Assembly: GCA_026693085.1 (NCBI GenBank)
Contig: JAPLNB010000160.1
Span: 1-36,375, forward strand
Length of the DNA stretch: 36,375 bases
Direction: 5' to 3'
From: Planctomycetota bacterium
Lineage (GTDB): Bacteria > Planctomycetota > Phycisphaerae > Tepidisphaerales > Tepidisphaeraceae
Of the stretch, positions 1 through 7,453 are shown piece by piece. The notes under the pieces are model-generated. The model did not search any database and was not told the origin of the DNA. It worked only from the letters and a program-made list of their open reading frames with translations. Each line of letters starts with the position of its first letter. Position 1 is the stretch's first letter. A program made the position numbers and the translations under genes.

Positions 1-110
1 GCCGCGTCTACCAAGTCGGCCGCCAGGTCGCCGACAACTTCAAAGCCACGATGGCCATCGGGTTCGATGACTTGTTGCCCAGATGGAACTTTGTCGCCGC
101 ACCTCAATAA
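1..110 (+). CDS. C-terminal end of an unrecognised protein (partial)
   Basis: An open frame enters from the left edge in frame 3 and ends at TAA 108-110. The 35 visible residues (beginning RVYQVGRQVADNF, ending WNFVAAPQ) have ordinary coding composition, with an amphipathic helix followed by an aromatic tail. I do not recognise the family and the start lies outside the window. No gene follows closely on this strand, so this is probably the last gene of its unit. Confidence 0.5.
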   Translation, partial: RVYQVGRQVADNFKATMAIGFDDLLPRWNFVAAPQ

Positions 111-1247
111 CATCGCCAGTTATTGATTCGGCGGTCCTAAGGAAGCTGGTAAGGCGGAACCGCCCGCCATCGCTCTTCGCAAAAAGCGGACGGACATACC
201 AGACCTTGGCAGTCGATAGACCCGCGAGAACCGCACGTCCTTGATTCGCAAGCCGGGTAGAACCCTGATACCTGCAACTCTACCCACACCACATTCGATA
301 TTGTGGTTCAACATTCTTACAGAACCGCTGGGATGCAGCCGCATCTCGGGACAAACCACTATCAAAGATGTATAAGTCAGATTTATGAAAAGTTTCGGAT
401 CACTAGATAAGGGAGGTAAGCGCGGGTCCTCCGAAACGCAAGGGTCCCACCGTGGGGGGTCGATAATAGCGGCGAGTCAAACCTAACAACCACGTCCAGT
501 ATGATCGTGAGCAATTATACATAATGAACGATAACAAGCACGGCGAATAATAAACGCAGGTAGACTACACCCCCCGCTACAGTATAAGACTGATGCCATA
601 GCGCACCGTCCGCCCCCATCCGCCCCTCCCCATTCTCCATAGGAATATCGACACGCCAGCCATGTATTTATTAGGACAGGCTGTTTCCCTTTTCCCGCCC
701 CCCGCCTTTACCTCTGCTTCGCCCCTTTCCAATTATGCCTGCTGCTGTCATACCTCTGCCCCTTTCCTGCCTCTGCTCTGCTCCCATCATGGAACATACC
801 AAGCATCGCAACCTGTCCTAATGCTCATCCGCCCCTTTCCAATTACGCCTGGTGTGCTCGGTGTGCTCGGTCCGCCCCAATGTCCGCATTGCCTGCAATG
901 CTCGCAATGCCTGCAATGCCGCAAACCACAAGGCAGGTATCTTTCGAGCAGAGCAGAATTGACCCCGACCATGAGAAAACATGCCCCCAGCAGCGACGCA
1001 GGACGACGATTGACTCCTTGTCCGGCCTAATGCACCCCCTCATTCGCCTCTGATCCTGCGGTTTGTGCCTTGCAGCCTATGCCCCTCGTCCGTTTCTTCC
1101 CCAGCAGTCAATCCCCAGCAGCCATGCTTCGCACCCCTTTGCAGCCATTCCCCATCAAACAAGAATGCCCCCCGTCGCCGTGCCAGTAGAAAACGGGGGG
1201 CAATTGCAAGCAACAAGCTTGCGGTTAGAGAGTATGAATGATGCGCG
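111..1247. other. Gene-poor accessory stretch with repeats
   Basis: I see no convincing gene here. Bases 360-600 are AT-richer than the rest of the window. From about 600 the plus strand is strongly pyrimidine-rich and contains short repeated words (GCAATGC, GTGCTCG, GCCCCTTTCC). Open frames exist on both strands but look like by-products of the repeats: for example, a Cys-rich minus-strand frame at 787-972 is generated by iterated GCATTGC. An 11-bp inverted repeat, ATTAGGACAGG at 670-680 and its complement at 812-822, encloses part of the repeat-rich section. It may be a decayed mobile or phage segment, but this is inference. Confidence 0.4.
720..851. repeat. Two copies of a 22-bp direct repeat, 110 bp apart
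   Basis: The word CGCCCCTTTCCAATTATGCC (plus TG) at 720-741 recurs at 830-851 with one T-to-C change. A partial third match (TGCCCCTTTCCTGCC) lies between them at about 758. The copies are in direct orientation. They could be remnants of a tandem duplication or binding sites; nothing else shows their role. Confidence 0.5.
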
Positions 1248-1433
1248 TTATTCCCCTCCATCTAGGACAACGTGGGTCACATACGTAGACTGCTTCCCCC
1301 CAGCACGGGGGAGATTGCAAAAGCGAACAAGGTGACTGAGGTTTGCTCGCGTAATTGCGTGCTTTGCGTAAACCGCCTCCACTAGAGCATGATCGCCATT
1401 TGCGAACCACACACAATACTGTTTCGTTTTCAT
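1248..1433 (-). CDS. Small phage-like hypothetical protein (61 aa)
   Basis: The ATG at 1431-1433 is preceded by a purine-rich ribosome site (GAGGAGAAGAGAAG), which decides the start over longer upstream options. The protein begins MKTKQYCVWFANGDHALVEA. This beta-hairpin-like pattern (hydrophobic-V-W-F-x-D/N-G-x-x-x-L-V-x-A) is seen in small accessory proteins of phages and planctomycete islands. No catalytic motif is visible and the C-terminal half is basic then variable. It lies about 290 bases downstream of another small minus-strand gene, so both may belong to one degenerate accessory cluster. The function is unknown, and a chance frame is possible because the surrounding region is poor in coding signal. 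Confidence 0.45.
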   Translation of the reverse strand: MKTKQYCVWFANGDHALVEAVYAKHAITRANLSHLVRFCNLPRAGGKQSTYVTHVVLDGGE

Positions 1434-1723
1434 CTTCTCTTCTCCTCGTCGTACTCGTCGCATCGACACCCCCCTTCCCTTTTCTGGTATGCCGACTATT
1501 GCACATGGATTGCCTTTTGGCAAGGCAAATAGCTGTTTTTACTGCATTCACAGTATACGCTTCCAATAGTTTGTTTGTTGGGCATGATAGTGGTAATTCT
1601 GTTCCGGTCCGATTAAAGTATCTTGCGTGGACCTATAACGTACTCATTCAGTTCGCTTTTTCACGCCCCGGCCCACGGGGTTTGATTGATTAGGGGCAAT
1701 TTGCCCTTTTCCCTTTTCCGATT

Positions 1724-2143
1724 CTAAACCCGGATTTCCCCCAGAATCGCGGCGAGTAAACCATTGGCGAGTAGGATGCTGGCGTTGCCTCTTCCCTTCG
1801 GCCATGCTTCCGGGGAGCAGATCGACAACGGCCCACGCAGATTGCAGTATCCCCAGCGTTGCACGCCTTCATAGGTTCGCACACGCCGCACAGCCCGTGG
1901 GAATACCCGCCGCACAGCCCGACCGAATTGACGGGGGGTCAGTCTGTCGGGAATATCAGGATCGAACCGTGGATAGTGCTTTGCCCGCCATTCAAGGTAA
2001 CGACGGTAGAGAATAGCGGTAGGCAGAAAGTCCGCCCATGTGACGCCCGCTTGCGGGTTGTCTGAGTAGGCAGAGAGGGCCATAGATGCATCCTGCTCCT
2101 CTGGCGTCAATTCTGGTCCGTTGTAACGACTCGAATAGGGCAT
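1724..2143 (-). CDS. Small protein resembling the C-terminal winged helix of phage/plasmid primases
   Basis: This 139-residue frame starts at ATG 2141-2143, four bases after the stop of the upstream minus-strand frame, with GAAGGAAGGA as a ribosome site, which suggests coupled translation. Residues about 35-105 carry the pattern TAILYRRYLEW, then RLTPRQFGRAVRRVFP, then an Arg-rich turn and a W-G-Y strand. That order (LY-x-x-Y-x-x-W, then F-G-x-x-L/V, then basic hairpin) resembles the DNA-binding tail of D5-type phage or plasmid primases. No helicase or primase core is present, so it is either a standalone DNA-binding protein or the detached tail of a larger gene. The last 35 residues look unrelated. 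The family resemblance is by eye only. Confidence 0.5.
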   Translation of the reverse strand: MPYSSRYNGPELTPEEQDASMALSAYSDNPQAGVTWADFLPTAILYRRYLEWRAKHYPRFDPDIPDRLTPRQFGRAVRRVFPRAVRRVRTYEGVQRWGYCNLRGPLSICSPEAWPKGRGNASILLANGLLAAILGEIRV

Positions 2144-2147
2144 TGGC

Positions 2148-2518
2148 TCATCCTTCCTTCACAACGTCAATCAGGGTAAGGGGAGGAAGCGGGGGAGAAA
2201 CGGCAACTCCTCCACCCTGACTCGCCTTCTGACTCGCCTTCTGGGCTGCCTGTATCGCAGCCAGAATCTCCGCCTTGACGCGAGTAGGCAGAGTGGGCCA
2301 AGCGGCGATTAACGTCTGGGGATCAACGGTATCGCCCCCAATGGGCAAAGCGGGCAAGGGGTGGGGAGATTTGGAATCAGTAGAATCGGGAGGGTTGTTA
2401 CTCTCAGCCGGGCAAACCTGTTGTTTTCTTGTTGAAACGTCTGCGGATGCGTCGGAAACTGCGCCGCCTCTCCCGATTACCCCCTGTTTTTCGGCCTTTT
2501 CTGCAATGTATTCGAGTC
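2148..2518 (-). pseudogene. 5'-truncated accessory protein with AWPTLP tail
   Basis: An open minus-strand frame begins directly after the stop codon of the DUF6807 gene (reading GLEYIAEKAEKQGVIG...) and runs to TGA at 2148-2150 with no ATG at its 5' end; the only internal start is TTG at 2355-2357. The C-terminal part contains LIAAWPTLPTRVKAEILAAI, a short helical motif I associate with small planctomycete and phage-type hypothetical proteins. A 12-bp tandem duplication encodes QKASQKAS. The missing start and the abrupt junction with the upstream gene suggest the 3' end of a longer gene whose front was lost. Starting at TTG 2357 would give a 69-residue protein, so a functional short product cannot be excluded. 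It ends four bases before the next start. Confidence 0.45.
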
Positions 2519-3742
2519 CTACTGCGCCTCCACCTTCACCTTCGCGTATCCCGCATAAACCTCCGCCACCTTCGCCTCAATCGGATCGCCACCATGGAAA
2601 TACAAGCGGTACTTGAGGGTGATTGACTCGCCCTTCTTCATCTTGTGTTCGCCTTGGACGAAGAAGGCATTGGCGGCGAAGAGGCCGTAGTTGCGGACGT
2701 GCCAGTTGGTTGGATATCGCCAACTCGTCGGGTCGTTCATGATGGCGACGCCGACGGTCTTGCCATCGACGGGCCCCCAGCAGTCGGCCCAGGGCGCGGC
2801 AGCGGCGCGGATTGCGGGCTCGCCCTTATTGCCCATCGAGTCGATCATCTGACCCTGCCCCCGGCCCGCCTGCGCAGTCCTCCCCGGTTCCGGGGCGGTA
2901 AGGCCGGTGGCAACGCGAACCGCCATGCCCCCCTCCTTGGTCTTGCCGAGGTGAACGTCACCCTTTTCGGCCTTGAGGGTAATCCCCCAGTCCATCAGTA
3001 TCTCCTGCCCGAAGCTATAGATGCCGATCTCCTGGATTTCGGTCAGATCGTCGCCCCATGCGTTCTCTGCAACGAAGCCGTTGGAAACCGGTCCGGTGAC
3101 CTTCTCACGGATGCGCGTCTGGGTGATGGGGAGCTTGGCCCAGTAGTCCCTGCCATTGACCTCGCCATGGGTGAACCAGACGCCGGTGTGATGCGGGTGG
3201 TCCTTGTCCTCGCCCTGTTTGGTCTCCATCGGATAGGCACGTGTGATGGATACGCCTTGGACATTGATGGGATAGAAGAACGGTTTCTTGAACTTGGCGA
3301 ACTGAGGGCCGAAGCAGTAGCGGGTAATTTCGCGGCCGCCGGCCTGAAAGGAGAGAAACCCGCCAGCGTCTTCGTTCAGGGTAATCGCGGGAGAGGCGTC
3401 TTGGGGTTGGCCTTGGGTGAGCATGAACGTGCGGGACTTGCCCGCTTCGACGAAAGGTATCATCCAATTGACGTAGGTCCCCTGCGCAACCTTGTAAGTT
3501 TGACAGGGGACGGGCTTCTCGGTCGCGGCATCGCGGAGCGCAAACGGTGGAGTGAGCTTGTCCGCGGAAACCAGGTACCAGGGTGTGATGAACCGGCGGT
3601 TCTGGTCGTGGGGAGCGATGGTCAATTTCAACGAGGCATTCTGGGCGGAGGCAGAGCCGCAGGTGCAGGCAACGCACAGGGCGGAGAAAAGCGACATGAA
3701 CCATCTGCTCCTGGAATTCGTTGCGCGAGGCTGATGCATCAT
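2519..3742 (-). CDS. Secreted DUF6807 (PmoA-like) protein
   Basis: The 407-residue product has a signal peptide (hydrophobic stretch at about 17-30 ending CGSASA before QN). It then follows the DUF6807 pattern: an N-terminal beta domain, the conserved block DHPHHTGVWFTHGEVNG near the middle, a second beta region, and a C-terminal part with WADCWGP and YGLFAANAFF. Databases often label the family methane oxygenase PmoA, but that name comes from a weak annotation; it is better regarded as a secreted carbohydrate-related protein of unknown reaction. The start is the first of two adjacent ATGs, with GGAG seven bases upstream. It diverges from an MFS transporter and a sugar isomerase/epimerase, supporting a role in use of a plant- or algal-derived sugar. 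I am confident of the family and not of the reaction. Confidence 0.85.
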   Translation of the reverse strand: MMHQPRATNSRSRWFMSLFSALCVACTCGSASAQNASLKLTIAPHDQNRRFITPWYLVSADKLTPPFALRDAATEKPVPCQTYKVAQGTYVNWMIPFVEAGKSRTFMLTQGQPQDASPAITLNEDAGGFLSFQAGGREITRYCFGPQFAKFKKPFFYPINVQGVSITRAYPMETKQGEDKDHPHHTGVWFTHGEVNGRDYWAKLPITQTRIREKVTGPVSNGFVAENAWGDDLTEIQEIGIYSFGQEILMDWGITLKAEKGDVHLGKTKEGGMAVRVATGLTAPEPGRTAQAGRGQGQMIDSMGNKGEPAIRAAAAPWADCWGPVDGKTVGVAIMNDPTSWRYPTNWHVRNYGLFAANAFFVQGEHKMKKGESITLKYRLYFHGGDPIEAKVAEVYAGYAKVKVEAQ

Positions 3743-3862
3743 GATATGCTCCTGGCGGGCGGTGAAGTGTCGCCCGCAATTGTGTACCCGGCTGTGGGCC
3801 GGTTGTTGTGTTCGGCCGGCTCTCTGGCAGATTCGGGTCTCACTTTGTATGTTTAGCGGATC

Positions 3863-5428
3863 ATGCCAGAAACCAACTTATCGGCCAAGTCGCAGAAGTG
3901 GTATCGGGGACTCGATCGCTATTGCTGGATCGTGTTGATCATTGCCGCATTGGGGTGGCTGTTCGATACGATGGACCAGAATCTTTACAACCTGGTGCGA
4001 AAGCCATCGCTGACCTCGATGATTGCCCCGCATTACTCGGAGGCAAACATCCCCCAGGACCAGAAGGACAAGATCCGGAACGAGGAGGTCGCCAAGTCCC
4101 CAAACGCCTCGGACCAGGCCGTTGACCAGGCCACGAGCAGGCGGGTCAGGACCGAGGTGCGAAAGCTGGTTGACGCCGATGTATCGCAGAAGGGCGGGTG
4201 GATCAACGCGATCTTCCTGATCGGTTGGGCGGTGGGCGGATTTGGCTTTGGCATCATCGGCGATCGCCTGGGCCGAGTGAAAACGATGGTGACGACTATC
4301 CTGATCTACGCCATCTTCACCGGATTAAGCGGCCTGGCCCCGAATTGGTGGCTGTACGCCATCGCTCGGTTCCTGACGGCTTTGGGCGTCGGAGGCGAGT
4401 GGGCGGCGGGCGCGGCGCTGGTCGCCGAGGTCTTCCCGCAACGGTCCAGGGCCATGGCCCTCGGAAGCCTTCAGGCGCTCTCGGCCGTGGGCAACATGAT
4501 GGCGTGCGTCATCACGCTCATCATCGGAAACCTCGAAGAATACTGGTATGTCGCCTACTTCATCGGCTTCTTCCCGGCGATCATGGTGTTCTGGGTGCTC
4601 AGGACGGTGAAGGAACCCGCTGCCTGGCACGAGGCCAAGGCCAAGGCGTCGCTGGACAAGGAAATGGGCGCCATCGGCGAGTTGTTCTCGAACGTCATGC
4701 TCCGTCGCAACACCATCGTCGCCATCCTGCTGGCGACTGCCGGGGTCGGCGGCCTCTGGGGCATCGGATTCTTCTCCACCGACATGATCATGGGCGAGCT
4801 CCGCAGCGCCTACGACTGGTCCGCGATGTCGCCGGAGCAGACGGACACCATCAACAAGTGGATTGGCCGGCAGAACAGTCTGATGTTCCTCGTCCAGCAG
4901 GTCGGCGCGTTCATCGGCATCTATCTGTTTGCCGTGGTCGCAGAGCGTGTTTCGAGAAAGTCGGCATTCGCATTGTGGTTTGTGATCGCATGGGCCTCGG
5001 TCCTCGGCTATTTCTGGCTGCTGGCCGGCTCCGGAAAGAACGCGTTCGTGCTCGGCATGATGATGGCCCCCGTGCTCGGCTTCGGCACGCTGGGGCCGTT
5101 CTCAGGCTTCACCGTCTACTTCCCCGAGCTGTTCCCCACGCGTCTGCGCGCCACCGGGTGCGGGATCGGCTACAACGCCGCGCGGGTCTTCGCTGCCCCC
5201 TGCGCCCTGATGCTCGGAAACCTCTCCAAGTGGTACGCCGGGTACGGATTCTCCGGCGGCAACGCGTTCGCGATGGCCGCCACCACCATCTCCACCATCT
5301 ACATTGTCGGCTTCATCGGTTTGGCCTTTGCCCCCGAAACCAAGGGTAAAGCGTTGCCGGAGGACAAGGATTTTGAGGTGGGGTCGCGGCATTTTGAGCC
5401 GGCGATGGCCGAAGCGGGTGCCAGATGA
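3863..5428 (+). CDS. MFS transporter, sugar/organic acid type
   Basis: A 521-residue membrane protein of the major facilitator superfamily. Transmembrane helix 1 (about residues 22-40) ends in a FDTMDQNLY segment that places an Asp in the membrane, as in acid and sugar proton symporters. The family loop motif GDRLGR is at 133-138, and FPQRSRAMALG and PELFPTRLRATG are conserved half-repeat signatures later on. Twelve membrane segments can be counted. Unusually, about 70 hydrophilic, charged residues (about 44-112) separate helices 1 and 2, which would lie outside the cytoplasmic membrane. The gene overlaps the next one by four bases (ATGA), so the two are translationally coupled; the substrate is probably the sugar or sugar acid handled by that enzyme. 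The ribosome site before ATG 3863 is weak. Confidence 0.9.
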   Translation: MPETNLSAKSQKWYRGLDRYCWIVLIIAALGWLFDTMDQNLYNLVRKPSLTSMIAPHYSEANIPQDQKDKIRNEEVAKSPNASDQAVDQATSRRVRTEVRKLVDADVSQKGGWINAIFLIGWAVGGFGFGIIGDRLGRVKTMVTTILIYAIFTGLSGLAPNWWLYAIARFLTALGVGGEWAAGAALVAEVFPQRSRAMALGSLQALSAVGNMMACVITLIIGNLEEYWYVAYFIGFFPAIMVFWVLRTVKEPAAWHEAKAKASLDKEMGAIGELFSNVMLRRNTIVAILLATAGVGGLWGIGFFSTDMIMGELRSAYDWSAMSPEQTDTINKWIGRQNSLMFLVQQVGAFIGIYLFAVVAERVSRKSAFALWFVIAWASVLGYFWLLAGSGKNAFVLGMMMAPVLGFGTLGPFSGFTVYFPELFPTRLRATGCGIGYNAARVFAAPCALMLGNLSKWYAGYGFSGGNAFAMAATTISTIYIVGFIGLAFAPETKGKALPEDKDFEVGSRHFEPAMAEAGAR

Positions 5429-6243
5429 AATTCGCCATCTGCAATGAGCTGTTCGAGGGTTGGGCCTGGGAGAAGGTCTGCGGGTTTGCACGCGAGATCC
5501 GATACCACGGGATCGAAATTGCGCCGTTTACGCTTGCGGAACGGGCGGAGCTGATTGATCCGCAGCGGCGACTGGAGATCCGGCGTATCGCCGAGGCGCA
5601 GGGGCTGGAGATCATCGGGCTGCATTGGTTGCTGGTGAAGCCGGCGGGGCTTTACGTGACCCATCCGGATGCGGGGATTCGGCGGCAGACGGCGGATTAC
5701 TTTTGCGGGTTGGCGGAGTTGTGCGGGGATCTGGGGGGGAAGGTGATGGTGATCGGGTCGCCGAAGCAGAGGTCGCTGTTGCCGGGGGTGACGCCGGAGC
5801 AGGCGATGGGGTTTGCGGTCGAGGTGTATGGGGCGGCGTTGGAGATTGCGGCCAAGCGCGGGGTGACGCTCGCGATCGAACCATTGACGCCGAAGGAGAC
5901 GGATTTCATCAACACGGCGGCGGAGGGGATTGAGCTGATCCAGCGGATCGGGCATCCGAGTTTCCGGCTGCATTTGGATGTGAAGGCGATGTCGGCGGAG
6001 GCCAAGCCGATTCCGGACGTCATTCGGGCGTCGGCGAAGCATTTGGCGCATTTTCACGTGAATGATCCGAACCTGCTGGGGCCGGGGATGGGGGAGGTGC
6101 GGTATGAGCCGATTATTGCGGCGTTGCGGGAGGTGGGGTACGACGGGTGGTTGTCGGTGGAGGCGTTTGATTTCAAGGCGGGGGCCGAGCGGATTGCCAG
6201 GCAGAGCGTCGAGTATTTGAGACGGGTGACGGGTCAGCATTGA
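5425..6243 (+). CDS. Sugar phosphate isomerase/epimerase family TIM barrel
   Basis: 272 residues, the usual length for xylose-isomerase-like TIM-barrel (AP endonuclease 2 superfamily) enzymes. The metal-binding set is visible at strand ends: E152 in AIEPL, D185 in HLDVKAM, H211 in HFHVND and E246 in SVEAF. These enzymes interconvert ketoses or isomerise sugar derivatives in the cytoplasm; the exact substrate cannot be read from sequence. The start codon overlaps the MFS stop as ATGA, so import and isomerisation are coexpressed. A 9-bp GC-rich hairpin covers its stop codon and separates it from the WXG cluster downstream. Confidence 0.88.
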   Translation: MKFAICNELFEGWAWEKVCGFAREIRYHGIEIAPFTLAERAELIDPQRRLEIRRIAEAQGLEIIGLHWLLVKPAGLYVTHPDAGIRRQTADYFCGLAELCGDLGGKVMVIGSPKQRSLLPGVTPEQAMGFAVEVYGAALEIAAKRGVTLAIEPLTPKETDFINTAAEGIELIQRIGHPSFRLHLDVKAMSAEAKPIPDVIRASAKHLAHFHVNDPNLLGPGMGEVRYEPIIAALREVGYDGWLSVEAFDFKAGAERIARQSVEYLRRVTGQH

Positions 6244-6263
6244 GGGTCCGCGCTGCGGACCCT
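6243..6263 (+). terminator. GC-rich hairpin at the end of the isomerase gene
   Basis: AGGGTCCGC and GCGGACCCT form a perfect 9-bp stem with a GCT loop, starting on the last base of the stop codon. No T tract follows, so it may be a weak or factor-dependent terminator, an mRNA 3'-end stabiliser, or a short repeat element of the palindromic type. The next gene starts 19 bases after it. Confidence 0.5.
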
Positions 6264-6282
6264 GCGAGATAGAGGTTGAGGT

Positions 6283-6555
6283 ATGGGTAAAGCAAGCGTT
6301 GATCCGGTGGAATTGAGGCGATTTGCGCAAGATTTGGCGCGGTTCAATAATGACTTGCAGGGGTTGATGTCGGGGCTGCATGCGAAAATGGTGGCGCTGG
6401 AAGGCAGTTGGCGCGACCAGGAGCAGCGGAAGTTCACCGAAGCGTTTGCGCAGACGACGAAGATGCTCGGGACGTTCTTGGAGGCGTCGCAGCAGCATGC
6501 ATCGTTTCTGGCGAAGAAGGCCAGTCTGATCGAGGACTATTTGAAGTCGAGGTAG
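6283..6555 (+). CDS. WXG100/ESAT-6-like small helical protein
   Basis: A 90-residue all-helical protein with the length and layout of WXG100 proteins: helix 1 (about 8-40), a turn with W43-R44-D45 in place of the classical W-x-G, and helix 2 (about 46-88) with F51 eight residues after the Trp. WXG100 proteins are usually small secreted substrates of type VII secretion that pair as helical hairpins. It has no signal peptide. AGAGG lies upstream of the ATG. It heads a compact three-gene run with a coiled-coil protein and a second Trp-turn protein. No EssC/FtsK-like ATPase is in the window, so secretion is not demonstrated. Confidence 0.7.
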   Translation: MGKASVDPVELRRFAQDLARFNNDLQGLMSGLHAKMVALEGSWRDQEQRKFTEAFAQTTKMLGTFLEASQQHASFLAKKASLIEDYLKSR

Positions 6556-6562
6556 GAGTCGC

Positions 6563-7192
6563 ATGGCTACTGGCGCACGAGTCGAGTCGCTGGATGCGTT
6601 GCGGGCGTTTCGCACGGCGATGTGCAAGTTTGGCGAGGCGGCCAACATTGCTCTGTGCGACGCGGAGGCCGAGTTGCAGCGGACGCAGACGTGGTTGGAG
6701 ACGGAGCAGGCCAGCTACTGGGCGGGGCAGATCCGCAAGCGGCAGGAGTTGGTGGCGCGGTGCAAGGAAGCCGTGCGGATGAAGACGCTGTTCAAGAATG
6801 CGGCAGGGTCGCGCGATTCGGCGGTGGATGAACAGAAGGCGCTGGCGGTTGCGATGAAGCAGCTCGAGGAGGCGACGCAGAAACTGGCCAACGTGAAGCT
6901 GTGGGCAAGGAGACTGGCCAAGGAGTTGTCGCTCTACAAGGGGGCAGTGCAGCGGTTTGCGACGTCGGTGCAGAGCGGGATTCCGGTGGCGGTGAGCCGG
7001 CTGGATCAGATGGTAGTGACGTTGGAGCAGTATCTGGCGCTGACAGCGCCGAGTGCGCCGGCGGCGGAAATGGTGGTGACCGATCAGCGGCCGACGATGG
7101 CGCGCGGGGAGGGGATGACGATCGAGGACGAGCCGAAGGAGACTTTGCCGGCAGGGGAACCGCAGAGCGATGGCGGTGAATCTGAGATGTGA
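6563..7192 (+). CDS. Coiled-coil protein of the WXG cluster
   Basis: 209 residues, almost entirely alpha-helical and charged from about 10 to 160, with several Trp-containing helices (TWLETEQASYWAGQI; LANVKLWARRLAKEL). A proline-rich, acidic, probably disordered tail follows from about 163. No signal peptide, membrane segment or catalytic motif is visible. The start has a clear AGGAG four bases upstream and is seven bases after the previous stop, so it is in the same operon. Its position between two small W-turn proteins suggests it is a partner, chaperone or scaffold for them; that is inference. I do not recognise a named family. Confidence 0.65.
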   Translation: MATGARVESLDALRAFRTAMCKFGEAANIALCDAEAELQRTQTWLETEQASYWAGQIRKRQELVARCKEAVRMKTLFKNAAGSRDSAVDEQKALAVAMKQLEEATQKLANVKLWARRLAKELSLYKGAVQRFATSVQSGIPVAVSRLDQMVVTLEQYLALTAPSAPAAEMVVTDQRPTMARGEGMTIEDEPKETLPAGEPQSDGGESEM

Positions 7193-7200
7193 GGTGTGCG

Positions 7201-7413
7201 ATGGGCGTTCATGAAGGGCGAGGACAACTCAGCAAGGCGATGAAAGAGCTGCTGTCGCGGTGGAGCGAGGCGACGTCGTCGTGGGATGACGCCAAGAGCA
7301 AGGAGTTTGAGGAAAAGCACATCACGCCGCTGGTGATGGATTTGAAGATGGCAATGTCGGCAATGGATCACATGGCAGTGGTGTTGCAGCAGATTTCGCG
7401 GGATTGTGAATAG
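7201..7413 (+). CDS. Second WXG-like small helical protein
   Basis: 70 residues from ATG 7201 (GAGGTG four bases upstream; a GTG at 7189 would add four residues and overlap the previous stop). The sequence is a helical hairpin with the turn SSW28-D-D30 and F36. This repeats the spacing W-x-D-x5-F of the first gene in the cluster (W43, D45, F51). The C-terminal helix is Met-rich (VMDLKMAMSAMDHMAVV). It may form a heterodimer with the 90-residue protein, as EsxA/EsxB-type pairs do. It has no signal peptide. It ends the cluster; a short repeat-rich gap separates it from a convergent gene. Confidence 0.6.
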   Translation: MGVHEGRGQLSKAMKELLSRWSEATSSWDDAKSKEFEEKHITPLVMDLKMAMSAMDHMAVVLQQISRDCE

Positions 7414-7420
7414 AGAGTGC

Positions 7421-7451
7421 AGGCTTCAGGGGTCAGGGGTCAGGTCACAGG
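7421..7451. repeat. Short GGGGTCA iterated spacer repeat
   Basis: The gap between the convergent WXG cluster and mutarotase gene contains CAGGGGTCAGGGGTCAGGTCACAGG, an imperfect iteration of a 7-bp unit. It lies outside genes and has no hairpin. It is probably an interspersed simple repeat of this genome. Confidence 0.4.
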
Positions 7452-7453
7452 CA

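Noticed and set aside
120-365. 81-codon minus-strand frame
   Set aside because: It relies on a TTG start, has no ribosome site and no recognisable motif; the surroundings look non-coding.
787-972. Minus-strand Cys-rich frame resembling a zinc ribbon (CRHCEHCRQC)
   Set aside because: The cysteines arise from iterated GCATTGC words; the spacing has no partner cluster and the frame lacks a good start.
2645-3856. 403-codon plus-strand frame
   Set aside because: It is the antisense shadow of the DUF6807 gene, whose signal peptide and family motifs are clear.
5299-6648. 449-codon minus-strand Arg/Pro-rich frame
   Set aside because: Antisense shadow across the MFS end, isomerase and WXG genes; its composition is that of GC-rich shadow frames.
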